Shown piece after piece: positions 15,552 through 24,032 of a stretch of DNA of 51,489 nt. The notes under the pieces are model-generated. The model ran no database searches and was not told the DNA's origin. It worked only from the letters and a program-made list of their open reading frames with translations. How positions within the stretch are numbered: position 1 is the first letter of the stretch; every line of letters begins with the position of its first letter. The stretch is from positions 6,784 through 58,272 of the forward strand of contig DBYV01000063.1 in NCBI GenBank assembly GCA_002310995.1. The letters are read 5' to 3'. The position numbers were made by a program, and so were the translations under genes. This DNA is from a bacterium UBP6_UBA1177 (GTDB lineage: Bacteria > UBP6 > UBA1177).

Positions 15552-17243
15552 ATGAAAAAAATTTTGGTTGTTTTATTGCTTGCTCTTGTTCCCATCTTCT
15601 TTACCGCGTGCGGTGCAAGCGATGAAGAAGAAGAATCTGTTGTTAATGATAATGACAACAATGGAGGAAATAACGGGGAAACCGGTAATGACAAAGTGAA
15701 TAGCGGAGACGCTGAAGAATCTGACGCCGACATCGAACTTGTCGATGAAGGCGGAATCTATGTGACGTGTACTCCTGGTGAAACTCGTCCATGTTACGAA
15801 GGTCCGAGCGGAACAGATGGTGTCGGTGCCTGCAAAGCCGGTATTGCAACATGTGTTGAAGACGGATCAGATTGGAGTGAATGTGTTGGTCAGGTTCTTC
15901 CGAGCCCTGAAATCTGCAGCAACGGAATAGACGAGAACTGTGACGGTGAGGATATGACTCCGGAAAACGCAATAGACTATGACGGTGACGGATACACATA
16001 CTGCGACGGTGACTGCTGCGAAACAGGCTGGGAACCCGGATGCAGCGGAAATGACTCTCCTGAGAGAATCAATCCCGGATCTTATGAGATGACAGACAAC
16101 TATGTTGACGACAACTGCAACGGTCAGGTTGACGAGGTTGAACATTGCGATGCCGGTTTATCTCTTGCTGTCGGTGATTATGCAGGTAATGCAGAAAAAC
16201 TTGCAAAGGCGATGGGAGTCTGCGCAGGTCTGATTTCGGCTGAACTTTCACTTGCAGGCGAACCTGTCACAGAACAGATCGACACAAACCCGAATGCTTG
16301 TAGCGGAGACAGCTGCAGCTACAGTCCGACCGCCAGACAGAGCCGGGAAATGCCTTACTATGAAAGTGATTACCAGACTTTTGCTGTAACTGATCATTTC
16401 GGTGGAATAGTACCGAATGATGTCAACTACGGTGACGGAAGCAACATGATCGCTGTTCTTTCGACAGGCCCGTGGAACAGCCCGACAATGAATGCAAGTA
16501 TAGCAACTCTCGATGCCGGTGATATGCAGGCAGCAAGTAAAATTCCTGAAGACTGGATCAACATGATGCCGAACTGTGAGATTCCGAAAGCTCCTTCATG
16601 CCAAGGCCAGGCACCGCAGGACGGGCTTACCAATCAGTGTGCAGGCAAAGAAATTCCGTCGGTTCAGGATCCGATTATGCTCACTTTGAAGATGAAGGTC
16701 CCTTCAAATGCAAGGGCTTTCGAGTTCAACCTTTTCTTCATGTCAATTGAATATCCGAGCACGGTTTGCAGCACAAACAACTACAATGACTTCTTTATCG
16801 CGCTTCTCGATTCGACATACAACGAGAAAAATCCGAATGCCGAATACAGAAATCCTTATGACAAAAACCTGGCGAAAGACGAACTTGGCAACCCGGTCGG
16901 CGTTGACCTTGCACCGGCAGGTCTTTTCAGATCATGCAGGGCAGACTGCAACGGAGGTGTCAATAAATGGCATTTCTGCACAGGCGAAGACGAACTTATG
17001 GGAACAGGTTTTGAATCTGGAAACGGTATGGCAATTATGGCCTGCCAGTCAGGTCACGGCGGCACAGGATGGCTCAGAGTTGCCGGAAATGTCGAGCCTG
17101 ATGAAGAAATTACTTTGAGGCTTGCACTTTGGGAACAGGGTGAAGTTGGTTACGGTCCTGACCATTCGTGGGATTCGACAGTTGTTCTTAATGGTTTCAA
17201 ATGGCTTCCGAGGCCTGGAAAACCTGGTGTTTCACCAAAATAG
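15552..17243 (+). CDS. lipoprotein with MopE-like metal-binding motifs and choice-of-anchor-L-like domain
   Basis: A 563-residue lipoprotein: lipidated Cys20 (FTAC), EEEE and Asn/Asp-rich linker to about residue 65, then a Cys-rich module starting CTPGETRPCYEGPSG and ending SNGIDENCDGE. Next is DYDGDGY and VDDNCNGQVDE, the putative metal-binding motif of MopE-like proteins common in Myxococcota. The rest (from about 195) has VLSTGPWN and AFEFNLFFMSIEYP with NDFFIALLDS, which fits the choice-of-anchor-L domain seen in the same group. It is probably a surface protein; function unknown. ATG 15552 starts the signal peptide, with TGGAGG upstream. Longer in-frame starts lie before the signal peptide and were rejected. 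Confidence 0.82.
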   Translation: MKKILVVLLLALVPIFFTACGASDEEEESVVNDNDNNGGNNGETGNDKVNSGDAEESDADIELVDEGGIYVTCTPGETRPCYEGPSGTDGVGACKAGIATCVEDGSDWSECVGQVLPSPEICSNGIDENCDGEDMTPENAIDYDGDGYTYCDGDCCETGWEPGCSGNDSPERINPGSYEMTDNYVDDNCNGQVDEVEHCDAGLSLAVGDYAGNAEKLAKAMGVCAGLISAELSLAGEPVTEQIDTNPNACSGDSCSYSPTARQSREMPYYESDYQTFAVTDHFGGIVPNDVNYGDGSNMIAVLSTGPWNSPTMNASIATLDAGDMQAASKIPEDWINMMPNCEIPKAPSCQGQAPQDGLTNQCAGKEIPSVQDPIMLTLKMKVPSNARAFEFNLFFMSIEYPSTVCSTNNYNDFFIALLDSTYNEKNPNAEYRNPYDKNLAKDELGNPVGVDLAPAGLFRSCRADCNGGVNKWHFCTGEDELMGTGFESGNGMAIMACQSGHGGTGWLRVAGNVEPDEEITLRLALWEQGEVGYGPDHSWDSTVVLNGFKWLPRPGKPGVSPK

Positions 17244-17284
17244 AATTCAATCTTAAATTCAATTAAAAAATCAGAGGTCTATTC

Positions 17285-18463
17285 ATGCTTTCTAAAATGT
17301 CTGTTCCTTATCTCCATGATTCGCACAGCCACTTCACGCTTTATGCAGGAATGTTTAAATCGGTATGCTTGAAAGAGGTCGAAACCAAAGAAAAGGCATT
17401 GGATTTATTCAAGAATTTTGAAGATGGAAAACTTAATTCGGCTTACGGCTGGAACAGCGGGTTCTATTCGTTTGAAAAGGCAGGGCTCAACAAGTTTCCT
17501 CCGCTCATAATTTCAAACCTGTCGCTTCACGGTTTTGTGATGAATGAAGGTGCAGAAAAGCTGCTTCGTCCTGATTTTACCGAGATAATTGACAACTACG
17601 AAAATCCAGACTGGTGCGAGGAGCATGTCACGGAACTTCTCCTTTTCTTCGTGCAGATTCTCCCTTCGACTGTTGAAACAATGCAGGAATTCGCTGATTT
17701 TCTGCTCAAAGAATGCGGCGTTTACGAAATTGAGGACATGCTTCTTCCGACGCAGGAAATATTTGAAACCATCGACAAATCTGAACTCAAAAACCGCGTT
17801 TCCTTCTGGGCTGACATCAATACTTTCCGCACACTGCCCGATTATACAAAAAAGAGGATCAGAGGAATCAAACTTTTTACAGACGGCGCGAACGGTTCCG
17901 CTACAGCCGCTTTAAGCAGGCCTTACAAAAACGGGAACAAGGGTGTTCTGACTCACTCTCTGCCAGAGCTTGTTGAACTGCTTGAAGAAGCCGGTTCCAC
18001 TGCAAACGGCGTCGCGATCCACGCTTTGGGAGATATCGCGGCAAAACAGGTGGTCGATGCCGCGGAAATCGTGAGAAAGCACGGAAGTAATCAATTCATA
18101 AGGCTTGAACACGCACAGTTTATCGATCTAGAGACTGCGAAAAGGGCGAAAAATCTGGGAATCGTTCTTTCGATGCAGCCCAATTTCACCGAAGACTCTC
18201 AGATTTACGCTGACAGGCTTCCTGACGGTTTTGTCGAAAGAAACAACCCTTTCAGAATGCTTATCGACAAAGCGGGTTTTGTTCCCGGCAAAGATATGGT
18301 TTTCGGTTCCGACGGAATGCCGCACGGCGTAAAATTCGCGCTTCAGCAGTCATTGCGACCGGTTTTTGAAGGGCAGAGGTTGACTTTGAGCGAATTTATC
18401 GCAGGATACTGCGCGAAAAACTGCGGAAACTATGAATTTGACCCGACTGAAATTTTCGGATGA
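17285..18463 (+). CDS. amidohydrolase, YtcJ/Amidohydrolase_3-like
   Basis: A 392-residue metal-dependent hydrolase of the amidohydrolase superfamily. Metal ligands can be seen in order: DSHSH (HxH on strand 1), IKLFTDGANGS (the carbamylated lysine), AIHALGD, RLEHAQF and the final GSDGMPHG aspartate. It lacks the N-terminal part of the beta-sandwich usual in YtcJ-type enzymes and is some 130 residues shorter than those, beginning almost at the barrel. The substrate is unknown. AGAGG lies 7 bases before ATG 17285. It is followed after 7 bases by ispG and probably forms an operon with it, although no link to isoprenoids is evident. Confidence 0.75.
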   Translation: MLSKMSVPYLHDSHSHFTLYAGMFKSVCLKEVETKEKALDLFKNFEDGKLNSAYGWNSGFYSFEKAGLNKFPPLIISNLSLHGFVMNEGAEKLLRPDFTEIIDNYENPDWCEEHVTELLLFFVQILPSTVETMQEFADFLLKECGVYEIEDMLLPTQEIFETIDKSELKNRVSFWADINTFRTLPDYTKKRIRGIKLFTDGANGSATAALSRPYKNGNKGVLTHSLPELVELLEEAGSTANGVAIHALGDIAAKQVVDAAEIVRKHGSNQFIRLEHAQFIDLETAKRAKNLGIVLSMQPNFTEDSQIYADRLPDGFVERNNPFRMLIDKAGFVPGKDMVFGSDGMPHGVKFALQQSLRPVFEGQRLTLSEFIAGYCAKNCGNYEFDPTEIFG

Positions 18464-18470
18464 GGTAAAA

Positions 18471-19541
18471 ATGAAAAAATCGAGAGTCATAACTTTGGGA
18501 AAAGTGAAAATCGGCGGCGGAAACCCGCCCGTGATCCAGACAATGATAACGACTCCTCTGACAAGAAAGGATGCGGCTCTGGAAGAAGCGAACCGTGCTC
18601 TTGACCTTGGCTGTAGCGTTGTCAGAACGGCGTTCAAGCATATTGACGAGCTTGACGGACTTCAATATTTGGTCGCAAATTTCAAAGGCGAAATAATCGC
18701 CGATATCCACTTCGACTATAAACTTGCCCTTGCCGCAATAGATGCTGGAGTGAGCGGAGTGCGCTTCAATCCTGGCAATGTCGGAGGAGCTGACAAAGTT
18801 GACGCAATAATCGAGGCGGCGAAAAAACGCCCGGAACTTGCGGTAAGGATCGGTGTCAACGGCGGCTCGCTCGATAAAAACATCCTTAAAAAATACGGTG
18901 GAGTAACTTGGGAAGGGCTTGTCGAAAGCTCGCTTTTCTGGGCAAACTACCTTGAAAAAGAGCATAATTTTTTCAATTTCAAAATTTCGGCCAAGGCTTC
19001 AAATGTCATGGAAACAGTGGCGGCATGCCGCAGGATCCGCGAAAGTAGCGACGCTCCGCTTCATGTCGGGATCACCGAAGCAGGTGGCGGAAAGCACGGA
19101 ATAATCAAGGGAACCACTGGAATCGCGATTCTTCTTTCGGAAGGACTTGTCGATACTTTCAGAGTGAGTCTCACGGCACCGATCGAAGAGGAGCTCAGAA
19201 CCGCCAATATGATTATGAAATCGCTCGGGATCTTGAAAACCGGAGGCGAGATCGTAAGCTGCCCCACCTGCGGCAGGACTCACGGCAAAGTCATTGAATA
19301 CTACAACCGCCTCGAAGCCTGGTTCGACGAGGAAAAATGGTGGATGAAACCGGCTCTCAAAGTTGCCGTCATGGGCTGCGAAGTGAACGGTCCGGGAGAG
19401 GCCCGCGAAGCTGATTTCGGCATCGCGCTCGGCAAGGACTGCGCCCTTTATTTCGAAAAAGGGGAAATCGTCAAAAAATTCGAAGATCAGGATGAAGCTT
19501 TTTCTTTTCTGATTGAGAAAATCAAAAAAAATTGGGATTAA
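18471..19541 (+). CDS. ispG: 4-hydroxy-3-methylbut-2-enyl diphosphate synthase IspG
   Basis: A 356-residue enzyme of the MEP isoprenoid pathway that reduces MEcPP to HMBPP. The iron-sulfur site is complete: Cys264 and Cys267 in SCPTCGRTHGK, Cys303 in MGCEVNGPGE, and Glu310 as the fourth ligand. The N-terminal TIM-barrel part with VIQTMITTPLT is typical of the short bacterial form. I chose ATG 18471 because the GAGG at the upstream stop (18462-18465) serves it; the in-frame ATG at 18432 lies inside the amidohydrolase gene. Product isoprenoids feed the undecaprenyl carrier used by UppP and the surface glycan pathway. Confidence 0.95.
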   Translation: MKKSRVITLGKVKIGGGNPPVIQTMITTPLTRKDAALEEANRALDLGCSVVRTAFKHIDELDGLQYLVANFKGEIIADIHFDYKLALAAIDAGVSGVRFNPGNVGGADKVDAIIEAAKKRPELAVRIGVNGGSLDKNILKKYGGVTWEGLVESSLFWANYLEKEHNFFNFKISAKASNVMETVAACRRIRESSDAPLHVGITEAGGGKHGIIKGTTGIAILLSEGLVDTFRVSLTAPIEEELRTANMIMKSLGILKTGGEIVSCPTCGRTHGKVIEYYNRLEAWFDEEKWWMKPALKVAVMGCEVNGPGEAREADFGIALGKDCALYFEKGEIVKKFEDQDEAFSFLIEKIKKNWD

Positions 19542-19542
19542 A

Positions 19543-19574
19543 TCGTAACGTCGTTTCGTCGTAACGCCGTAACG
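19543..19574. repeat. 8-bp tandem array between convergent genes
   Basis: Four contiguous 8-bp units follow the ispG stop: TCGTAACG, TCGTTTCG, TCGTAACG, CCGTAACG. They fill most of the 40-base gap to the convergent methyltransferase stop. A similar array lies at 45607-45685. Confidence 0.75.
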
Positions 19575-19581
19575 TCAGAAA

Positions 19582-20211
19582 TCAAATTTTCAAACTGATT
19601 GTCAGTCCGTGGCCTATGGGCAGGATCGTGCTGAAAAGTTTTTTGTGGGCGAAAACGGCGCGGTTGTAGTCGTGGGTGTAGTCACCAAGCCCGCTGCGGA
19701 CTGTTTCGGTGACTCTGAAAAGGGAGTCGTCGGCTGCTATTATTCCCCCTTTTTTGCAGAGTTTGACGGTTGAATCAAGGAGCATCGGATACAAATATTT
19801 GCCGCAGTCCTGAAAAATGAGGTCGAATTTTTCTCCTTTTTCGATAAGTTCTGCGACTTTTGTTTCAGCTTTGCTGTGGTAAAGTTCGATTATGTCGCCG
19901 TAGCCCGATGCAGCAATATTTTTTTCCGCTTCTGCGAAAATCCTGTCGTGACCTTCGACTGTGATGATTTTTCCGCCTGTTTTTCTCAGTGCCGAAGCCA
20001 TCCAGATTGCCGAATATCCGTTGCTTGTGCCGAGTTCGAGAACTGATTTTATTTTTTTCGCCTGAATCAGAAAAACGAGAAACTTCCCGACTTCAAGCTC
20101 AATCATAGGTTGAATGTCGTTGCGACTTCTGTTCGATTTTTCAAGTTTGTCCAAAAATTCTGAATCGTGTTTTATAAAATCTCTTAAATACTGCGCTGTT
20201 CTTGCATCCAT
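19582..20211 (-). CDS. class I SAM-dependent O-methyltransferase
   Basis: A 209-residue enzyme of the O-methyltransferase 3 type (caffeoyl-CoA/catechol OMT-like). The SAM motif I is VLELGTSNGYSAIWMA, followed by IITVEGH (the acidic residue binding SAM ribose), FDLIFQDCGK and GGIIAADDS, which in this family carry the metal ligands. It acts in the cytoplasm; the substrate is unknown. I chose ATG 20211 because GGAG (20218-20221) lies exactly 6 bases upstream. The earlier ATG 20223 and TTG 20226 have no ribosome site. It is monocistronic and divergent from the kinase gene. Confidence 0.82.
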   Translation of the reverse strand: MDARTAQYLRDFIKHDSEFLDKLEKSNRSRNDIQPMIELEVGKFLVFLIQAKKIKSVLELGTSNGYSAIWMASALRKTGGKIITVEGHDRIFAEAEKNIAASGYGDIIELYHSKAETKVAELIEKGEKFDLIFQDCGKYLYPMLLDSTVKLCKKGGIIAADDSLFRVTETVRSGLGDYTHDYNRAVFAHKKLFSTILPIGHGLTISLKI

Positions 20212-20340
20212 AGTCAACTCCATCAAAACAAACTGTTGATTTATAGGCCATAGATAAAAAAATCAAAAGAATTTTTGCTATAAAAGTTGAGTTGGTTCGT
20301 CTTATGGTTTAAAAAACTCTGAGTTTTTGAGAGGTCGGAT

Positions 20341-23300
20341 ATGAAGTATGTTTCACTTAAAAACGATGTTACCAAAACAGTTTCGCTTGATGCCATTTCG
20401 CCTGACTTTATCTATGAACAGAAAGAATCGTCAGCCGGCTGGAAATATGATGTAAAAGAGGAGATAGGGCGCGGCGGCATAGGTAAGGTAATGGTTGCTT
20501 TCGACCATACGATAGGGCGCGAAATAGCTTTGAAGGAACTTATCAGCAGCGGGGAAGATGGTAGGATACTTTCTCTTGACAAGATGCGTTCCGACGAGGC
20601 GCGCTTTTTGAGAGAGGCATGTGTCACTGGGCAGCTTGAGCATCCTGGCATCGTTCCTGTTTATGAAATAGGGAGGAAACCGGACGAAAACCGCTACTAC
20701 ACAATGCGTCTCGTCCGTGGAGTTACTCTTGCAAAGGCGATAAAAGATGCCGGAAGTCTTGAAAAAAGGCTCAGGCTTCTGCCTCATTTCCGAGATATCT
20801 GCAACGCAATAGCATATTCGCACAGCCGTGGAGTAATCCACCGCGACATAAAACCGGAAAACATCATGATAGGGGAATTCGGTGAAACGGTCGTGCTTGA
20901 TTGGGGACTTGCGAAAGTCAGGGGAGAAGACGATACGGCAGCTGGTGAACTCAGGGAAGAGTTGAATCTTCTTAACGTCAAAAATATCGGAATGACTGTG
21001 AGAGGGAAGGCTATCGGAACTCCTGCCTATATGTCTCCGGAGCAGGCGAGAGGGGATATCGCGGCGATAGACGAACGCAGCGATATCTATTCTCTGGGTG
21101 CAGTTCTCTATGAAATTCTGACAGGTCATCCTCCTTTTAAAGGAAAGGATGTTCAGGAGACACTGGAAAATGTAAAATCGGGACTTCCTGTCGAAATCAC
21201 GGTGTATGAGCCTGCTTCACCGCCGGATCTCTGTGCCGTTGTTGAAAAAACTCTTACCAAAGACCCTGCTTCGCGCTATCAGTCGGCATTGGAAGTTGCA
21301 AAAGAGATAGAAAATTTTATGTCTGGAGGCAAAATTGCGGCCTATGAATACAGTTCATGGGAAATGTTCAAGCGCTTTGTATCGAAAAACAAGTCTCTTT
21401 CTGCACTTGCAGCGCTGCTTTTCGCCGTTTTGATTTTTGCTTCTCTAGCAGTTTTTCAGGCTTACCGCGGTTCTCTCATGAACGAACGTGCCGCCCACCT
21501 TAATCTCTCTCTAGGATATCTCGAATATGCCGAAAAACTTCTGAAGGAAGGAAAGTATTACGATTCGGAGATTTTTGCTGCCGCATCGCTTTACAACTCC
21601 CCTTTCAATCCGATGAGCCCTTGGAGTTACCCAGATTCTTATCTTGCTGAAAATATTGGAGAAAGCAGAGAACACATGTTGAACATACAGTCGCTTCTCT
21701 ATCTTTCGCGTGTTTATGGGAACAATGCTTTCAAAGGAAATTTTGCAAGCGTTGATTTTGATGCGCGTAATGTGACAGTTTCTCCAGATGCCTCTCTTTT
21801 CGCAGTTTCAGGCAAGAGGAAGGAGGTGAAAGTCTATTCTGCTGACGGAACCGAAAAATTCACACTTAACGGCCACAAGGATGAAGTCAGCGCTGTCGAT
21901 TTTTCTTCCGACGGCAGGCTTATCGCAACAGGCGGCTGGGACAACAATCTCATACTCTGGAACGCTGCCGGCGGTGCACAGATAAAATCGTTGCCGACTC
22001 TGGCAGGCGAAATCTATACCCTTGCGTTTTCGCAGAACAACAAGTTTATTGCGTTCGGAGGAACAGAAAAAACACTTTGGGTTGTAAAAACCGATGATCT
22101 CACACTCTCTTCTGCAGGCAGGTTCGAACTTGAAAATACTGTCCGCAGCATCGACTGGTCTCCTGACGGAAAAAAGATACTTGTTTCTGACAGTTCCGGA
22201 AAAATCTATCTTGTAACAAGGGAAGGAATAGTAAAAGTTTTTGATTTTCACAGCGAACCGACGGTTTCAGTCCGTTTTCTTAATGACGGAATACACTTCG
22301 TTTCGGCAAGTTATGACAAAAAATTCGCTCTGTGGAGTATTCTTTTTGATAAGCCGGTTACTGTTTTCGAGCATTGGGACGCTTTTTTCTCGCTTGATGT
22401 TTCAAATGACGGAACTCTTGCCGCGGCAGCCACTCGTGACGGTTCTATAAAACTGATAAATCTCGTTACAAGGCAGATTGATGATTTCCGTGACCATACA
22501 GGTTCAGTCTATTCTGTCGCTTTTCTGCCGATGGGCAATTCGCTCGTTTCTGTCGGGGAAGACCGCTTCATAAAACTTTGGCGAACCGATTTTACCAAAG
22601 AGATGCAGCGGTTGCGCGGACATACGACTTATATACCTTCTCTTGCATACTCTGCCGATGACAAATTTCTGGCTTCTTCAAGTTGGGATTCTACGATAAA
22701 ACTGTGGAATATTACTACTGAATCTGTGATTTCTTCTTTCGGTATCGAAGGAACTGTTTCCTACAGTCTGGCGTTTTCTCCCGACGGTCAGTTTCTTGCT
22801 TCAGGCGATTCAGACGGAGCGCTTCGTTTCTGGAATCCGCTGACCGGTAAAATGATTTTTTCCTATCAGCTTCACAGCGACCAGATATCAGCAGTGCAGT
22901 TTTTAAAGAAAACAAGAACTCTTGTTTCTTCCGGCAAGGATAAAAAAGTAAAGATATTCAATGTTTCGGAAAGGCGCGTGGAGAAAGTTCTGGAACACGA
23001 AAATCCGGTCAATACTGTTGCGGTATCTGAAGACGGAAGTCTGGTTGCAAGCGCAGGAAGAAACGGCGAAATAAACTTCTGGAGCCTTCCTGACGGCAGA
23101 CTTCTCTTCGGAACGAAAGGTGGAAACGGAAAATCGGTTCTTTCGCTTGCGATTTCGCCCGACAACAAAATTGCTGTTTCCGCCGATGAAGACGGAGTAA
23201 TCAACAAGTGGGATATAAAATCGAAGAAAATAGTTGAGACTTTTAAGGAAAATTCGGGAGCAGTCAACGCTGTAGCCTTTTCGGAAGACGGAAAAATGTT

Positions 23301-23556
23301 TATTTCGGCTGGCAGGGAAGTCGTTGTCAGAAACGCTGCGGATTCTCAGAAGATAATGGAGTTTGATCTTCAATATACAGCTTACAGCGTTGCATTCGAG
23401 CGTAGCGGAGAATTCTTTGTGGTAAGCGACGGTGCTGTCATCAAACGTTATCCTGTAATTTCCGAAATGTGGAAGCGCAATCCTGAAAAACTCTTGGAAG
23501 AAACCCAGAAGGCAGCAGGCAAGCGACTTGAAGGCTTTAAACTTATACCGTTTTAA
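20341..23556 (+). CDS. Hanks-type Ser/Thr kinase with membrane helix and 14 WD40 repeats
   Basis: A 1071-residue transmembrane kinase. The kinase domain (about 38-328) has GRGGIG (43-48), Lys65 for ATP, HRDIKPEN with catalytic Asp169, DWG (187-189) and GTPAYMSPEQA, so all catalytic residues are kept. A membrane helix lies at 353-374. The C-terminal part (about 460-1050) contains fourteen WD-type repeats by my count (for example GHKDEVSAVDFSSDGRLIATGG), enough for two seven-bladed propellers, predicted to lie outside the cytoplasmic membrane as a sensor or protein platform. GAGG lies just before ATG 20341. A TGCTATAAA extended -10 element around 20277 may serve as promoter. pncC follows after 9 bases. 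Confidence 0.92.
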   Translation: MKYVSLKNDVTKTVSLDAISPDFIYEQKESSAGWKYDVKEEIGRGGIGKVMVAFDHTIGREIALKELISSGEDGRILSLDKMRSDEARFLREACVTGQLEHPGIVPVYEIGRKPDENRYYTMRLVRGVTLAKAIKDAGSLEKRLRLLPHFRDICNAIAYSHSRGVIHRDIKPENIMIGEFGETVVLDWGLAKVRGEDDTAAGELREELNLLNVKNIGMTVRGKAIGTPAYMSPEQARGDIAAIDERSDIYSLGAVLYEILTGHPPFKGKDVQETLENVKSGLPVEITVYEPASPPDLCAVVEKTLTKDPASRYQSALEVAKEIENFMSGGKIAAYEYSSWEMFKRFVSKNKSLSALAALLFAVLIFASLAVFQAYRGSLMNERAAHLNLSLGYLEYAEKLLKEGKYYDSEIFAAASLYNSPFNPMSPWSYPDSYLAENIGESREHMLNIQSLLYLSRVYGNNAFKGNFASVDFDARNVTVSPDASLFAVSGKRKEVKVYSADGTEKFTLNGHKDEVSAVDFSSDGRLIATGGWDNNLILWNAAGGAQIKSLPTLAGEIYTLAFSQNNKFIAFGGTEKTLWVVKTDDLTLSSAGRFELENTVRSIDWSPDGKKILVSDSSGKIYLVTREGIVKVFDFHSEPTVSVRFLNDGIHFVSASYDKKFALWSILFDKPVTVFEHWDAFFSLDVSNDGTLAAAATRDGSIKLINLVTRQIDDFRDHTGSVYSVAFLPMGNSLVSVGEDRFIKLWRTDFTKEMQRLRGHTTYIPSLAYSADDKFLASSSWDSTIKLWNITTESVISSFGIEGTVSYSLAFSPDGQFLASGDSDGALRFWNPLTGKMIFSYQLHSDQISAVQFLKKTRTLVSSGKDKKVKIFNVSERRVEKVLEHENPVNTVAVSEDGSLVASAGRNGEINFWSLPDGRLLFGTKGGNGKSVLSLAISPDNKIAVSADEDGVINKWDIKSKKIVETFKENSGAVNAVAFSEDGKMFISAGREVVVRNAADSQKIMEFDLQYTAYSVAFERSGEFFVVSDGAVIKRYPVISEMWKRNPEKLLEETQKAAGKRLEGFKLIPF

Positions 23557-23565
23557 GGAGGAAAA

Positions 23566-24030
23566 ATGTCAGAAATAAAGAAGCTCGGAGCAATCCTTAA
23601 AGAAAAAAATATAAAAATAAGCGGTGCAGAATCGTGTACCGGCGGTATGGTCGCGGCAGAATTAACTTCTGTTGACGGTATTTCAACGGTTTTCAATGAA
23701 AGTTTTGTCACTTATTCGAACGATGCAAAACACCGCAATTTAGGAGTTTCTCTTTCTACCCTTGAAAAATTCGGAGCTGTCAGCGAAGAGTGCGCCCGCG
23801 AAATGGCTGAAGGTGCTGCGGCAAGAAGCGGGGCTGACATTGCGTTTTCAGTCACGGGAATTGCCGGACCTGCCGGCGGAACAGCGGAAAAACCGGTAGG
23901 AACAGTCTGTTTCGGTGTTTTTTTCAAAGGGAAAACAGTAACGACTACGGCTCACTTCAAAGGAGACCGTGAAAGTGTCAGAAGATCTGCTGTCGATTTT
24001 GTGATAAACCTTATGCTGTCGCTTGTCTGA
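23566..24030 (+). CDS. pncC: nicotinamide-nucleotide amidohydrolase PncC (CinA C-terminal type)
   Basis: A 154-residue enzyme that deamidates NMN to nicotinate mononucleotide in pyridine nucleotide salvage. It has the family motifs AESCTGGMVAAELTS near the N-terminus, VTYSNDAKHRNLGV, and SVTGIAGPAGGTAEKPVGTV with the expected spacing. It is the stand-alone form without the N-terminal CinA domain, of normal length. AAGGAGG lies 7 bases before the ATG, and the gene starts 9 bases after the kinase stop, so both share a transcript. Its stop lies 2 bases from the convergent lepA stop. Confidence 0.93.
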   Translation: MSEIKKLGAILKEKNIKISGAESCTGGMVAAELTSVDGISTVFNESFVTYSNDAKHRNLGVSLSTLEKFGAVSEECAREMAEGAAARSGADIAFSVTGIAGPAGGTAEKPVGTVCFGVFFKGKTVTTTAHFKGDRESVRRSAVDFVINLMLSLV

Positions 24031-24032
24031 TA

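Noticed and set aside
20431..21129. Minus-strand frame opposite the kinase domain
   Set aside because: Antisense of intact Hanks kinase motifs, with no independent support.
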